A program made the translations under genes and the position numbers. From Pseudomonadota bacterium (GTDB lineage: Bacteria; Pseudomonadota; Gammaproteobacteria; Steroidobacterales; Steroidobacteraceae), in the NCBI GenBank assembly GCA_023417315.1, contig JAEZFW010000064.1:1-42852 (forward strand): DNA of 42,852 nucleotides, in the 5' to 3' direction. This document shows, piece by piece, positions 24,238 to 32,343 of this stretch. Numbering within the stretch: the stretch's first letter is position 1; every line of letters begins with the position of its first letter. The notes beneath the pieces were generated by a model. It was not told the DNA's origin. It saw only the letters and a program-made list of their open reading frames with translations, and made no database searches.

Positions 24238-25418
24238 GCGCCGTCGCCCCCGCTTTCGCACGATCGAGCGCGCGCCCACGACGCTTTTCGTTCGACCCGA
24301 TTCTGTTGGCGACCGTCGGGTTCATCCTGTTGCTGGGCCTGGTCATGATGACCTCGGCTTCCATCACGATGGCCGATCGTCTGCAGCACGATCCTCTTTA
24401 TTATCTCGAGCGTCAGGCGCTCGGCGTGGGACTGGGCCTTGTCGCCGCGTCGATCGCGATGCTCATCCCGACCCAAGTGTGGGAGCGCACGGCGATCCCG
24501 CTCTTGATGCTCGCATTCGTGTTTCTCATCATCGTGCTGATCCCCGGTGTCGGTCACGAGGTGAACGGCAGCCGCCGTTGGTTGAGCTTCGGCGTCATCA
24601 ACTTCCAGGCCTCCGAGCTCGCGCGCGTGCTGCTGCTGACCTACCTCGCGAGCTACGTCGTGCGGCGTCAAGCGGAGCTCAAAGAAAACCTCCACGGCTT
24701 CTTGAAGCCCCTCGGAGTGCTCATTGCTGCTGCGGGTCTATTGCTGCTCGAGCCCGACTTTGGCGCTGCCACCGTGCTCATGGCAACCGGCCTCGGCGTG
24801 CTCTTCCTTGCTGGAGTGAAGCTGCGTCACTTCTTCGCGCTCGTGGCTCTGGCCGCTGGTGCCCTTGCGTTGATTGCGGTGACCTCCGCTTATCGCTTGA
24901 AGCGACTCACGGCTTTTCTCGATCCGTGGGCCGATCCGTTCAACTCTGGTTTCCAGTTGACGCAGTCGCTGATCGCGATCGGCCGCGGCGAGTTGTTCGG
25001 AGTGGGCTTGGGCTCGAGCGTGCAGAAGCTTTTCTACTTGCCCGAAGCGCACACCGACTTTGTGTTTGCGGTGCTGGCAGAAGAGCTGGGTCTCGTAGGC
25101 GTGTTGCTGACGCTCGCGCTGTTCATCGTGCTCGCGTGGCGCGCCTTTCACATCTCGCAGCTCGCAGCAGAAGCCGGTCTTGCATTCCAAGCGTATTGCG
25201 CAGCGGGCTTCGGCATCTGGTTAGGCCTGCAGACTTTCATCAACATCGGCGTGAACATGGGCATTCTGCCGACGAAGGGACTCACGTTGCCGCTCATGTC
25301 GTACGGCGGATCGAGCATGCTCGTCACGCTCGGCTGGCTCGGGCTCTTGATGCGCATTCATCACGAAGCCAGCACAGCCGGACGTCTGGCTGTTCCAAGA
25401 CGGGAGCGAGCGGCATGA
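24234..25418 (+). CDS. ftsW: Septal peptidoglycan glycosyltransferase FtsW (SEDS family)
   Basis: A 394-residue polytopic protein that polymerises glycan strands at the septum together with FtsI. About ten membrane segments are visible, the first at PILLATVGFILLLGLVMMTSASI. SEDS hallmarks include VNGSRRWLSFGVINFQASELAR, LLLEPDFGAATVL, DPWADPFNSGFQLTQSLIAIGRGELFGVGLG, the EAHTDFVFAVLAEELGLVG segment and GLTLPLMSYGGSSML. The ATG 24234 overlaps the murD stop by 4 bp; a longer in-frame extension lies within murD. Confidence 0.96.
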   Translation: MSAVAPAFARSSARPRRFSFDPILLATVGFILLLGLVMMTSASITMADRLQHDPLYYLERQALGVGLGLVAASIAMLIPTQVWERTAIPLLMLAFVFLIIVLIPGVGHEVNGSRRWLSFGVINFQASELARVLLLTYLASYVVRRQAELKENLHGFLKPLGVLIAAAGLLLLEPDFGAATVLMATGLGVLFLAGVKLRHFFALVALAAGALALIAVTSAYRLKRLTAFLDPWADPFNSGFQLTQSLIAIGRGELFGVGLGSSVQKLFYLPEAHTDFVFAVLAEELGLVGVLLTLALFIVLAWRAFHISQLAAEAGLAFQAYCAAGFGIWLGLQTFINIGVNMGILPTKGLTLPLMSYGGSSMLVTLGWLGLLMRIHHEASTAGRLAVPRRERAA

Positions 25419-26506
25419 AGCGCGGCACCGTACTCATCATGGCTGGCGGCACAGGCGGACATGTGTTCCCGGCGTTGGCCGCTGCTCGAGTGCTGCGCGA
25501 GCGGGGTTACGAACCCGTATGGCTCGGCACGCACCGCGGACTCGAAGCGAAGCTCGTGCCCCCGCAGAACATCGAGATCGAATGGATCAGTGTGAGCGGC
25601 TTGCGCGGGAAGGGTGTCACGACGCTGCTCGCCGCTCCGTTTCGAATCACGCTCGCAGTGTGGCAGAGCCTAAAAGTGATGCGTCGCCGTCGACCCGCGG
25701 TTGTGTTGGGCGCGGGCGGTTTCGTTTCAGGCCCAGGTGGTCTCGCTGCTTGGCTCACGCGTCGGCCGCTCGTCATCCACGAGCAGAACGCCGTGGCCGG
25801 AATGACGAATCGCATGCTCTCGCGTTTCGCTCGCCGAGTGCTCGAAGCATTTCCCGCGAGTTTTCCTTCGAGCGTACGTGCGCAGCGCGTCGGCAATCCC
25901 GTGCGGCGTGAGATCGCAGCTGTCGCAGCACCTGCGGCACGATTTGCAGATCGTCGCGGTCCGCTGCGCGTGCTCGTGTTCGGCGGCAGTCAAGGTGCTG
26001 CGCGCTTGAACGCCGTGGTTCCCGCAGCGCTCGCGATGATCGATCCGGCCGCTCGTCCGCAGATCATCCATCAGGCGGGCGAGCGTCATTTCGAGACGGC
26101 GCGCGAGCTTTATGTGAAGCACGGTGTGCAAGCAGATGTACGCGCATTCATCGACGATATGGCCGAGGTATATGCGTGGGCGGATTTGGTGATCTGCCGC
26201 TCCGGAGCGCTCACCGTCTCGGAAATCGCCGCCGCAGGCTTGGGCGCCGTGTTCATTCCGTTCGCGGCTGCGGTGGACGATCACCAAACGCGCAATGCGA
26301 GATTCCTCGTCGATGCGGATGCCGCAGTCTTGATCCCGGAATCCGAGCTGACGCCGGTGCGGTTATTCGAAAGTCTGCGCGAGTTGTTTGCGGGCGGACG
26401 CGACAAGCTGGCGGATATGGCTGGGCGCGCACGGGCGCTCGCAATCACGGATGCTGATGTTCGATTGGCCGATGCCTGCATCGATGCAGCGGGAGGGGCG
26501 CGATGA
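25415..26506 (+). CDS. murG: Undecaprenyl-PP-MurNAc-pentapeptide GlcNAc transferase MurG
   Basis: A 363-residue peripheral-membrane GT28 enzyme that converts lipid I to lipid II. The N-terminal loop AGGTGGHVFPALA (about residues 9-21) binds lipid I phosphate; GAGGFVSGPGGLAAWL and VIHEQNAVAGMTNRML follow. The UDP-GlcNAc domain has VFGGSQGAARLN, FIDDMAEVYAWADLVICRSGALTVSEIAAAG and FIPFAAAVDDHQTRNA. The ATG overlaps the ftsW stop; the frame is open far upstream inside murD/ftsW, which is a shadow. Confidence 0.97.
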   Translation: MKRGTVLIMAGGTGGHVFPALAAARVLRERGYEPVWLGTHRGLEAKLVPPQNIEIEWISVSGLRGKGVTTLLAAPFRITLAVWQSLKVMRRRRPAVVLGAGGFVSGPGGLAAWLTRRPLVIHEQNAVAGMTNRMLSRFARRVLEAFPASFPSSVRAQRVGNPVRREIAAVAAPAARFADRRGPLRVLVFGGSQGAARLNAVVPAALAMIDPAARPQIIHQAGERHFETARELYVKHGVQADVRAFIDDMAEVYAWADLVICRSGALTVSEIAAAGLGAVFIPFAAAVDDHQTRNARFLVDADAAVLIPESELTPVRLFESLRELFAGGRDKLADMAGRARALAITDADVRLADACIDAAGGAR

Positions 26507-27915
26507 GCGATCGCATGCGCCGCATCCACTGCATCCACTTCGTCGGCATCGGCGGCTCCGGCATGAGCGGCATCGCCGAAGTGTTGCTGAATCTGGGTTA
26601 TCGAGTGCAAGGAAGCGATCTGAAGGCGAATGCCGTAACGCAGCGCCTCGAGCGTCTCGGCGCGCAAATCCGCTTGGGGCATAGCGCCGAGAACATCGGG
26701 GAGGCCGATGTGCTCGTCGTGTCGAGCGCGGTGCGTGCCGACAATCCGGAAGTCATCGAGGCGAAAACCCGCCGCATTCCGATGGTTCAGCGCGCGCAGA
26801 TGCTCGGTGAGCTGATGCGCTTCCGGTACGCGATCGCGGTGGCGGGCACGCACGGGAAAACGACGACCACGAGCATGGTGGCGAGCATCCTCGCTGAAGG
26901 CGGCCTCGATCCGACCTTCGTCATCGGTGGCCGACTGAAGAGCGCTGACAGTAATGCGCGCCTAGGGACAGGCAAGTATCTCGTCGCTGAAGCAGACGAG
27001 AGCGACGCCTCATTCATGCACCTGCAGCCGATGATCGCGATCGTGACGAACGTCGACAACGATCATCTCGGCACGCACGAAGGCGACTTCGAGCGGCTCA
27101 AGCAAAGTTTCGTCGACTTCTTACACAACCTCCCGTTCTATGGGCTGGCGGTGATCTGCAATGACGATCCGATTGCAGCGAGCTTGGCGCAGAAGATTGC
27201 GCGCCCAGTCGTGACCTACGGCATCGCAAGACAGGCCGATGTGCGTGCGGTGAACATTGAGCGCAATGGTATGCAGTCGCGGTTCGATGTCGAGCGTCGC
27301 GGCGCATCGCGCATCAGCGTGCGGCTGAATTTGCCGGGCACGCACAACGTACTGAATGCGCTCGCGGCGATCGCGGTGGCAACGGAGCTCGAAGTTTCCG
27401 ATCAGGCGATTCAGAACGCGCTCGCGAGCTTCCATGGCGTCGATCGCCGCTTACAGCAGTACGGTGATGTTCAGACGGAGGTCGGCCGTCTCACGCTCAT
27501 CGACGACTATGGTCATCACCCAACCGAAATCGCTGCGACGCTGGAGGCGATCAGGCAAGGATGGGCGGGTAGGCGAATCCTGCTCGTATTCCAGCCTCAT
27601 CGTTTCACCCGCACGCGCGACTTGCTCGATGACTTCGCACGCGTGCTTGCAAGTGTGGATGCACTGATCGTCACGGAGGTGTACGCGGCAGGCGAAGCTC
27701 CCATTGCAGGTGCCGATGGCAAAGCGATCTGTCGCGCGATCCGCACCCACGGGCGCGTCGAGCCGCTCTATTTGGAGCGCATCGATGAGCTGCCGAGCGC
27801 TCTGTTGCGCATCGCGCGCGACAACGATGTGGTGGTGACGATGGGCGCAGGCAGCATCGGCGCACTTGCCGCCGAGCTTCCGGGCTCACTTGCATCTGCA
27901 CGGAGGGACACATGA
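26503..27915 (+). CDS. murC: UDP-MurNAc-L-alanine ligase MurC
   Basis: A 470-residue cytoplasmic ligase that starts the peptide stem. The N-terminal nucleotide-binding domain is IHFVGIGGSGMSGIAEVLLNLGY, the ATP loop AGTHGKTTTTSM is at about residues 114-125, then EADESDASFMHL, NVDNDHLG, and C-terminal DDYGHHPTEIAATL and FQPHRFTRTRDL. Overlaps murG and murB by 4 bp each. Confidence 0.97.
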   Translation: MSDRMRRIHCIHFVGIGGSGMSGIAEVLLNLGYRVQGSDLKANAVTQRLERLGAQIRLGHSAENIGEADVLVVSSAVRADNPEVIEAKTRRIPMVQRAQMLGELMRFRYAIAVAGTHGKTTTTSMVASILAEGGLDPTFVIGGRLKSADSNARLGTGKYLVAEADESDASFMHLQPMIAIVTNVDNDHLGTHEGDFERLKQSFVDFLHNLPFYGLAVICNDDPIAASLAQKIARPVVTYGIARQADVRAVNIERNGMQSRFDVERRGASRISVRLNLPGTHNVLNALAAIAVATELEVSDQAIQNALASFHGVDRRLQQYGDVQTEVGRLTLIDDYGHHPTEIAATLEAIRQGWAGRRILLVFQPHRFTRTRDLLDDFARVLASVDALIVTEVYAAGEAPIAGADGKAICRAIRTHGRVEPLYLERIDELPSALLRIARDNDVVVTMGAGSIGALAAELPGSLASARRDT

Positions 27916-28808
27916 ACGCGCTCGCGTTACCTCCTGACTTCGATGCACGCGTGCTGAAAGGCGAGCCGATGTCGCGCCATACCTCCTGGCATGTGGGTGG
28001 ACCGGCGGATCTCTTCTTCACGCCGCGCGACACGGATGATCTCGGTGAGTTCTTGCGCAGCCTGGATCCGCAGACACCGATCCTTTGGATCGGACTCGGA
28101 AGCAATCTGCTCGTGCGCGATGGCGGCATCCGAGGTGCGGTCATCGACACGCACGGCGTGTTCGACACCCTCGAGCGCGTTGCAGATGACGAAGTGAAGT
28201 GCGGCAGCGGTGTCGCGTGCGCGAAGCTCGCGAAGCAGTGCGTGAAATGGGGTCTGGGCCCTGCAGAGTTCTTCGCCGGCATTCCCGGCACGCTGGGCGG
28301 TGCGCTTGCGATGAATGCAGGTGCATTCGGCGGCGAGACGTGGAATCACGTGCTGTCCGTGGAGACGCTCGATCGTGACGGCATACGACGAGAGCGACCG
28401 GCAAGCGACTACTCGGTGGGCTATCGACACGTGCAAGGCCCAGCAAGCGAGTGGTTCCTCGGCGCCCGCTTGCGTTTCGAGCCGCGTCCTGGCGTGAGCA
28501 ACGACGACATTCGCCTCATGCTCGCGCGGCGCAAAGCAACGCAGCCGATCGGTGAGTGGTCCTGCGGCTCGGTGTTTACGAATCCACCTGGCGATCACGC
28601 GGCGCGTCTGATCGACACCTGCGGCCTCAAGGGGTTCCGTACCGGCGGTGCGCGCGTCTCCGAGATGCACGCGAACTTCATCGTGAACGACGGCACGGCA
28701 AGTGCTGCGGATATCGAACAACTCATCGCGCACGTGATGCGCACAGTCAAAGAGCGGCATGGGGTCGAGCTGAAACCGGAAGTCAGAATCGTGGGGGAAG
28801 CCAAGTGA
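27912..28808 (+). CDS. murB: UDP-N-acetylenolpyruvylglucosamine reductase MurB (type II-like)
   Basis: A 298-residue FAD enzyme that reduces enolpyruvyl-UDP-GlcNAc to UDP-MurNAc. FAD-binding segments are SRHTSWHVGGPADLFFTP and GLGSNLLVRDGGIRG, then AGIPGTLGGALAMNAGAFGGE. The catalytic Ser is in GEWSCGSVFTNPPG, the C-terminal Glu region in SEMHANFIVNDG and VELKPEVRIVGE. The length of about 300 and the GSVFTNP form match type II MurB, unlike the longer type I of E. coli, whose gene is also not in the dcw cluster. Starts in the murC stop and is followed by a palindrome. Confidence 0.95.
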   Translation: MNALALPPDFDARVLKGEPMSRHTSWHVGGPADLFFTPRDTDDLGEFLRSLDPQTPILWIGLGSNLLVRDGGIRGAVIDTHGVFDTLERVADDEVKCGSGVACAKLAKQCVKWGLGPAEFFAGIPGTLGGALAMNAGAFGGETWNHVLSVETLDRDGIRRERPASDYSVGYRHVQGPASEWFLGARLRFEPRPGVSNDDIRLMLARRKATQPIGEWSCGSVFTNPPGDHAARLIDTCGLKGFRTGGARVSEMHANFIVNDGTASAADIEQLIAHVMRTVKERHGVELKPEVRIVGEAK

Positions 28809-28932
28809 AGGCTGTAGACCGTAGGCTGAAGGCTGTAGGTCAGAAGCGCGCATCCGCGCACTCGCGCCCGCGCCGCACCGCTCGAGCGCTTCTTGCTCTG
28901 GCTACAGCCTACAGCCTACGGCCTACAGCCTC
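28807..28932 (+). repeat. Long palindrome, CTGTAGG-word type, between murB and ddl (element A2)
   Basis: Arms 28807-28846 and 28891-28932 consist of CTGTAGG/CCTACAG words and pair over about 38 positions. The deviant word CCGTAGG is present in both arms. The apical core is TCAGAAGCGC (28840-28849) against GAGCGCTTCTTGCTCTGG (28884-28901), so the stem continues partly beyond the words. It breaks an otherwise overlapping run of mur genes. Confidence 0.9.
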
Positions 28933-28950
28933 TTGCAACGGAGGCATCGC

Positions 28951-29904
28951 ATGACCCGCCGCATCACCAACCCGAAAGACTTCGGCCGCGTTGCGGTCTT
29001 GATGGGGGGCACCTCTGCCGAGCGCGATGTGTCGCTCGATTCTGGCCGCAATTGTCTGGAGGCATTGTTCCGGCGCGGTGTGAATGCCTATGCCGTCGAC
29101 GGCATCGCTGCGCTCGTGCCAGAGCTCGTCGCGCGCCGCTGCGATCGCGTCTTCAACATTCTGCACGGTCATGCGGGTGGCGGTGAGGACGGTGTGCTGC
29201 AAGGGCTGCTCGAGGCATTCGGCGTTCCCTACACAGGCTCCGACGTGCTTGGCTCAGCGTTGTCGATGGACAAGATCCGCACCAAACAGGTGTGGCTCTC
29301 CCTCGATCTGCCTACGCCGAAGTACGTGCGCATCGCTCGTCACGACGATGTGACCGCAGCGGCCCGGAAACTAGGATTGCCGGTGATCGTGAAACCCTCA
29401 TGTGAAGGATCGAGCGTCGGTGTTTCGCGTGTGTTCAACGAAAGCGATCTGCAACATGCAGTCGACCTCGCCGCGCGCTATCCGGGCGAAATGCTCATGG
29501 AGCAACTGATCGAAGGCCAAGAGTTCACGGTCGGCATTCTCGAGAGCGATGCGTTGCCTACGATTCGTATCGTTCCCGCCGGCGAGTACTACGACTATCA
29601 CGCGAAGTACGTCGCCGAAGACACGCAATACATCTGCCCGGGTCTGAGCGGCTCTGCTGAAACCGAAATGCGAGCGCTCGCGTTGCAAGCGTTTCGCACG
29701 GCGGGCTGCAGCGGCTGGGGTCGCGTCGACATCATGCGCGATCGCAATGGACAAAACTTCCTGCTCGAGGTCAACACTGCGCCCGGTATGACGAGTCACT
29801 CGCTCGTGCCGAAAGCAGCGCGTGCGTTCGGCATCGAGTTCGACGAGCTGGTGTGGCGCGTGCTCGAAACGAGCTTCCGAAACGAAACGGAGGCGAAAAC
29901 CTGA
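28951..29904 (+). CDS. ddl: D-alanine-D-alanine ligase
   Basis: A 317-residue ATP-grasp enzyme making D-Ala-D-Ala for MurF. Start ATG 28951 with CGGAGG (28939-28944) six bases upstream. Motifs: VAVLMGGTSAERDVSLDSG, FNILHGHAGGGEDGVLQGLLEAFGVPYTGSDVLGSALSMDK, the ATP-grasp PVIVKPSCEGSSVGVSRV, YDYHAKYVAEDTQYICPG, and FLLEVNTAPGMTSHSLVPKAAR. The presence of Tyr in YDYHAKY is typical for D-Ala (not D-lactate) ligases. The first gene after the A2 element; it ends in the ftsQ start (TGATG). Confidence 0.97.
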   Translation: MTRRITNPKDFGRVAVLMGGTSAERDVSLDSGRNCLEALFRRGVNAYAVDGIAALVPELVARRCDRVFNILHGHAGGGEDGVLQGLLEAFGVPYTGSDVLGSALSMDKIRTKQVWLSLDLPTPKYVRIARHDDVTAAARKLGLPVIVKPSCEGSSVGVSRVFNESDLQHAVDLAARYPGEMLMEQLIEGQEFTVGILESDALPTIRIVPAGEYYDYHAKYVAEDTQYICPGLSGSAETEMRALALQAFRTAGCSGWGRVDIMRDRNGQNFLLEVNTAPGMTSHSLVPKAARAFGIEFDELVWRVLETSFRNETEAKT

Positions 29905-30719
29905 TGTTCGGTGCAGCTCCAAAACGCAATCGACGCAAGCGAGCGGAGCGCGAACGGCGCGACTGGCTCGCGTGGTTCAGGCCGTTTCTGGAAGGCGGCT
30001 TGCGCACTGCGCTCGGTATTGCGGCGTTCATCGCGGGCACCTCGATCATGTTGTGGGGATTGATGTTGTCGCTCGATCAGCCGATCGGGCGTGTCGATGT
30101 CGTTGGACAGTTCCAGCGTGTCGCGCCGGTGCAGATCGAAGAGGTCGTCGCGCCGTTTCGCGGCAGCGGATTTCTCTCCGTCGATCTCGATGCGATGCGT
30201 GCAGCCCTCGAGTCGGTCCCTTGGATCGACCGCGTGCGCATCGAGCGTCGCTGGCCCAATGGGGTGCGCGTGTCGGTGACGGAGCACGTGCCCGCGGCTC
30301 GCTGGGGCGAGGATGGTCTGATGAATACGAGAGGCGAATTGTTCTTGCGAGGCTCGCGACACATCCCGCCCGAGCTTCCGCAGCTCAATGGACCCGAAGG
30401 TACGGAAGCGCAAGTCGCGAAGCTGTATCTCGAGACGTACCCGCGATTGCTCGCAGTGGGCTTGCGGCTGTCTCACGTCGAGCTCGATCCAAGAGGCGCG
30501 TGGTCGCTCACGCTGTCGAGTGGCGTCGAGATTCGACTCGGCCGACAAGACGTGCAATCGCGCCTCGAGAGATTCATTCGAGTGGCCTCGCCCCTCGTCG
30601 CATCGCGCAATGGCGAGGTGCGTTACGTGGACCTGCGTTACAGCAACGGCTTTTCAGTGGGTTGGAATGCACCTGCGCGGGTGGCGCAGGGTGCAGACGG
30701 TTCCGGCCCCGATGCATAG
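29904..30719 (+). CDS. ftsQ: Cell division protein FtsQ
   Basis: A 271-residue bitopic division protein that links early cytoplasmic and late periplasmic division proteins. A basic cytoplasmic N-terminus (KRNRRKRAERERRD) precedes one membrane segment (about residues 35-55, ALGIAAFIAGTSIMLWGLMLSL), a POTRA domain (IGRVDVVGQFQRVAPVQIEEVV...PWIDRVRIERRWPNGVRVSVTEHVPAARW) and the beta domain ending in YVDLRYSNGFSVGW. The ATG at 29904 shares its A with the ddl TGA stop. Confidence 0.96.
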   Translation: MFGAAPKRNRRKRAERERRDWLAWFRPFLEGGLRTALGIAAFIAGTSIMLWGLMLSLDQPIGRVDVVGQFQRVAPVQIEEVVAPFRGSGFLSVDLDAMRAALESVPWIDRVRIERRWPNGVRVSVTEHVPAARWGEDGLMNTRGELFLRGSRHIPPELPQLNGPEGTEAQVAKLYLETYPRLLAVGLRLSHVELDPRGAWSLTLSSGVEIRLGRQDVQSRLERFIRVASPLVASRNGEVRYVDLRYSNGFSVGWNAPARVAQGADGSGPDA

Positions 30720-30777
30720 GTTGTCGAGAGATGTTGATCACGAGTCATACCGAGCGAATCGCTACAAGCAGCTCATC

Positions 30778-30795
30778 GAAGCCGCATCCGGCTTC
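30778..30795 (+). promoter_or_regulatory. Small hairpin just upstream of ftsA
   Basis: GAAGCCG-CATC-CGGCTTC, a 7-bp perfect stem, five bases before GGAG (30800-30803), the likely ftsA ribosome binding site. It could modulate ftsA translation or stabilise a processed mRNA end; no experiment-free way to tell. Confidence 0.45.
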
Positions 30796-30814
30796 GAATG
30801 GAGTAAGCGCATAA

Positions 30815-32050
30815 ATGGCTAGAAAGAACGACCGCAATCTGATCGTCGGACTCGATATCGGCACGTCCAAGGTGGTCGCGATCGTCGGGGAGATGACGAG
30901 CGACGGCCGCATCGAAGTCGTCGGTCTCGGCTCGCATCCATCGCGCGGCCTCAAGCGAGGGGTTGTCGTGAACATCGAGTCGACGGTGCAATCGATTCAG
31001 CGCGCCGTCGAAGAAGCCGAGCTGATGGCGGGCTGCGAGATCCACTCGGTTTACGCAGGCATTGCGGGCAGCCATGTGCGCAGTCTGAATTCGCACGGCA
31101 TCGTCGCGATACGTAACAAGGAAGTGACTTCGGAAGATGTCGAGCGCGTCATCGACGCGGCGCGCGCCGTGGCGATCCCGGCAGATCAGAAAATCCTGCA
31201 CATCCTCCCTCAGGAGTTTCTGATCGACAGCCAAGAAGGAATTCGGGAACCGATCGGAATGTCCGGCGTGCGCCTCGAAGCGAAGGTGCACATCGTTACG
31301 GGCGCGGAGAGCGCTGCTCAGAACATCGTGAAGTGCGTGCAGCGCTGCGGGCTGTCTGTCGAGGACATCGTGCTCGAGCAGCTCGCATCGAGCTACGCGG
31401 TGCTCGCGGATGATGAGAAGGAGCTCGGGGTGTGCCTCGTCGATATCGGCGGCGGCACGACCGACTTGGCTGTCTTCTCCGGCGGCGCCATTCGTCATAC
31501 CGCAGTGATTCCGATTGCAGGCGATCAAGTGACGAACGACATCGCGGTGAGCTTGCGTACGCCGACGCATCACGCTGAAGAGATCAAGATGAAATTCGCC
31601 TGCGCGCTGTCGCAGCTCGCGAATTCCGACGAAACGATCGAAGTGCCGAGTGTCGGCGATCGCCCGCCGCGACGACTATCGCGCCAGACGCTGGCGGAAG
31701 TCGTCGAGCCGCGTTACGAGGAATTGTTTGCATTGGTCCGCGAAGAGCTGCGGCGCTCCGGATTCGAGGAAGTGATTGCAGCCGGCGTCGTGCTCACCGG
31801 CGGCAGCGCGAAGATGGAAGGCGCGATCGAGCTCGCCGAGGAGGTGTTCCACATGCCCGTCCGACTCGGTGTGCCGCAACACATCATCGGATTGGTGGAC
31901 GTCGTCAGCAATCCAATCCATTCGACCGGCGTCGGCTTGCTTCTATACGGCCGCGAAAATTTCCTGCGGGGTCGACGCGAATCGCCGCTCGGCGGGAATG
32001 TGCGCGGGGTGGTCGATCGGATGAAGGCGTGGTTTCAAGGCAACTTCTGA
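30815..32050 (+). CDS. ftsA: Cell division protein FtsA
   Basis: A 411-residue actin-like ATPase that tethers FtsZ filaments to the membrane. Motifs: LIVGLDIGTSKVVAIVGEM (phosphate 1), the 1C domain (SVYAGIAGSHVRSLNSHGIVAI to QEFLIDSQEGIREPIGMSGVRL), VCLVDIGGGTTDLAVF (phosphate 2) and AAGVVLTGGSAKMEGAIELAEEVF (adenosine). The C-terminal amphipathic membrane helix VVDRMKAWFQGNF is conserved. The ATG at 30815 follows a 95-bp gap after ftsQ; GGAG stands about eleven bases upstream. Confidence 0.97.
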   Translation: MARKNDRNLIVGLDIGTSKVVAIVGEMTSDGRIEVVGLGSHPSRGLKRGVVVNIESTVQSIQRAVEEAELMAGCEIHSVYAGIAGSHVRSLNSHGIVAIRNKEVTSEDVERVIDAARAVAIPADQKILHILPQEFLIDSQEGIREPIGMSGVRLEAKVHIVTGAESAAQNIVKCVQRCGLSVEDIVLEQLASSYAVLADDEKELGVCLVDIGGGTTDLAVFSGGAIRHTAVIPIAGDQVTNDIAVSLRTPTHHAEEIKMKFACALSQLANSDETIEVPSVGDRPPRRLSRQTLAEVVEPRYEELFALVREELRRSGFEEVIAAGVVLTGGSAKMEGAIELAEEVFHMPVRLGVPQHIIGLVDVVSNPIHSTGVGLLLYGRENFLRGRRESPLGGNVRGVVDRMKAWFQGNF

Positions 32051-32066
32051 CGCAAGGGCGTCAGAA
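32045..32066 (+). terminator. Perfect hairpin overlapping the ftsA stop codon
   Basis: TTCTGACGC-AAGG-GCGTCAGAA, a 9-bp perfect stem that includes the TGA stop of ftsA (32048-32050). No T-run follows, so it may be a weak terminator, a 3'-end stabiliser or a processing site between ftsA and ftsZ. Confidence 0.5.
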
Positions 32067-32069
32067 GTC

Positions 32070-32192
32070 GCAGTGATGAAGGTGATGGAGGTGATGGAAG
32101 TGATGAAGGTCGGAAGTGTTGGGGTGATACCTGAAGGGCTGACCGCCAATTCTGGCGTTCATCACCTCCATCGCTTTCATCACGTTCATCAC
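32070..32192 (+). repeat. Long palindrome, GTGATGGAG-word type, between ftsA and ftsZ (element C2)
   Basis: The left arm (32070-32109) is four near copies of the 9-nt word (G/A)GTGATG(G/A)A. The right arm (32156-32192) is made of the complement (TTCATCAC, TCCATC). Apex: GTCGGAAG (32109-32116) and TTCTGGCG (32150-32157), a degenerate form of the CAGA/TCTG core. Confidence 0.87.
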
Positions 32193-32247
32193 AGGCAGAG
32201 AAGCGGGAAGTTGAAGGGTAGTGAGCGTGTGTTGGAGTTTGTTTATT

Positions 32248-32315
32248 GCGTAGACCGTGGGCTGCAAGCTGAATCCTTTCTGGCTACAGCCTACAGCCCA
32301 CAGCCTACAGTCTAT
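32248..32315 (+). repeat. Compact palindrome, CTGTAGG-word type, before ftsZ (element A3)
   Basis: The right arm (32280-32315) is a clean run of CTACAGC words. The left arm (32248-32273) is shorter and more degenerate but mirrors the deviant GTGGGCTG and TAGAC words. The loop is only a few bases (ATCCTTT). TCTGG (32279-32283) marks the right half of the apical core. It is the third stem-loop in the 293-bp ftsA-ftsZ gap; the ftsZ ribosome binding site (GAGGGG) follows 15 bases after its end. Confidence 0.75.
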
Positions 32316-32343
32316 TTTTCGAGCTACATCGAGGGGACTAACG

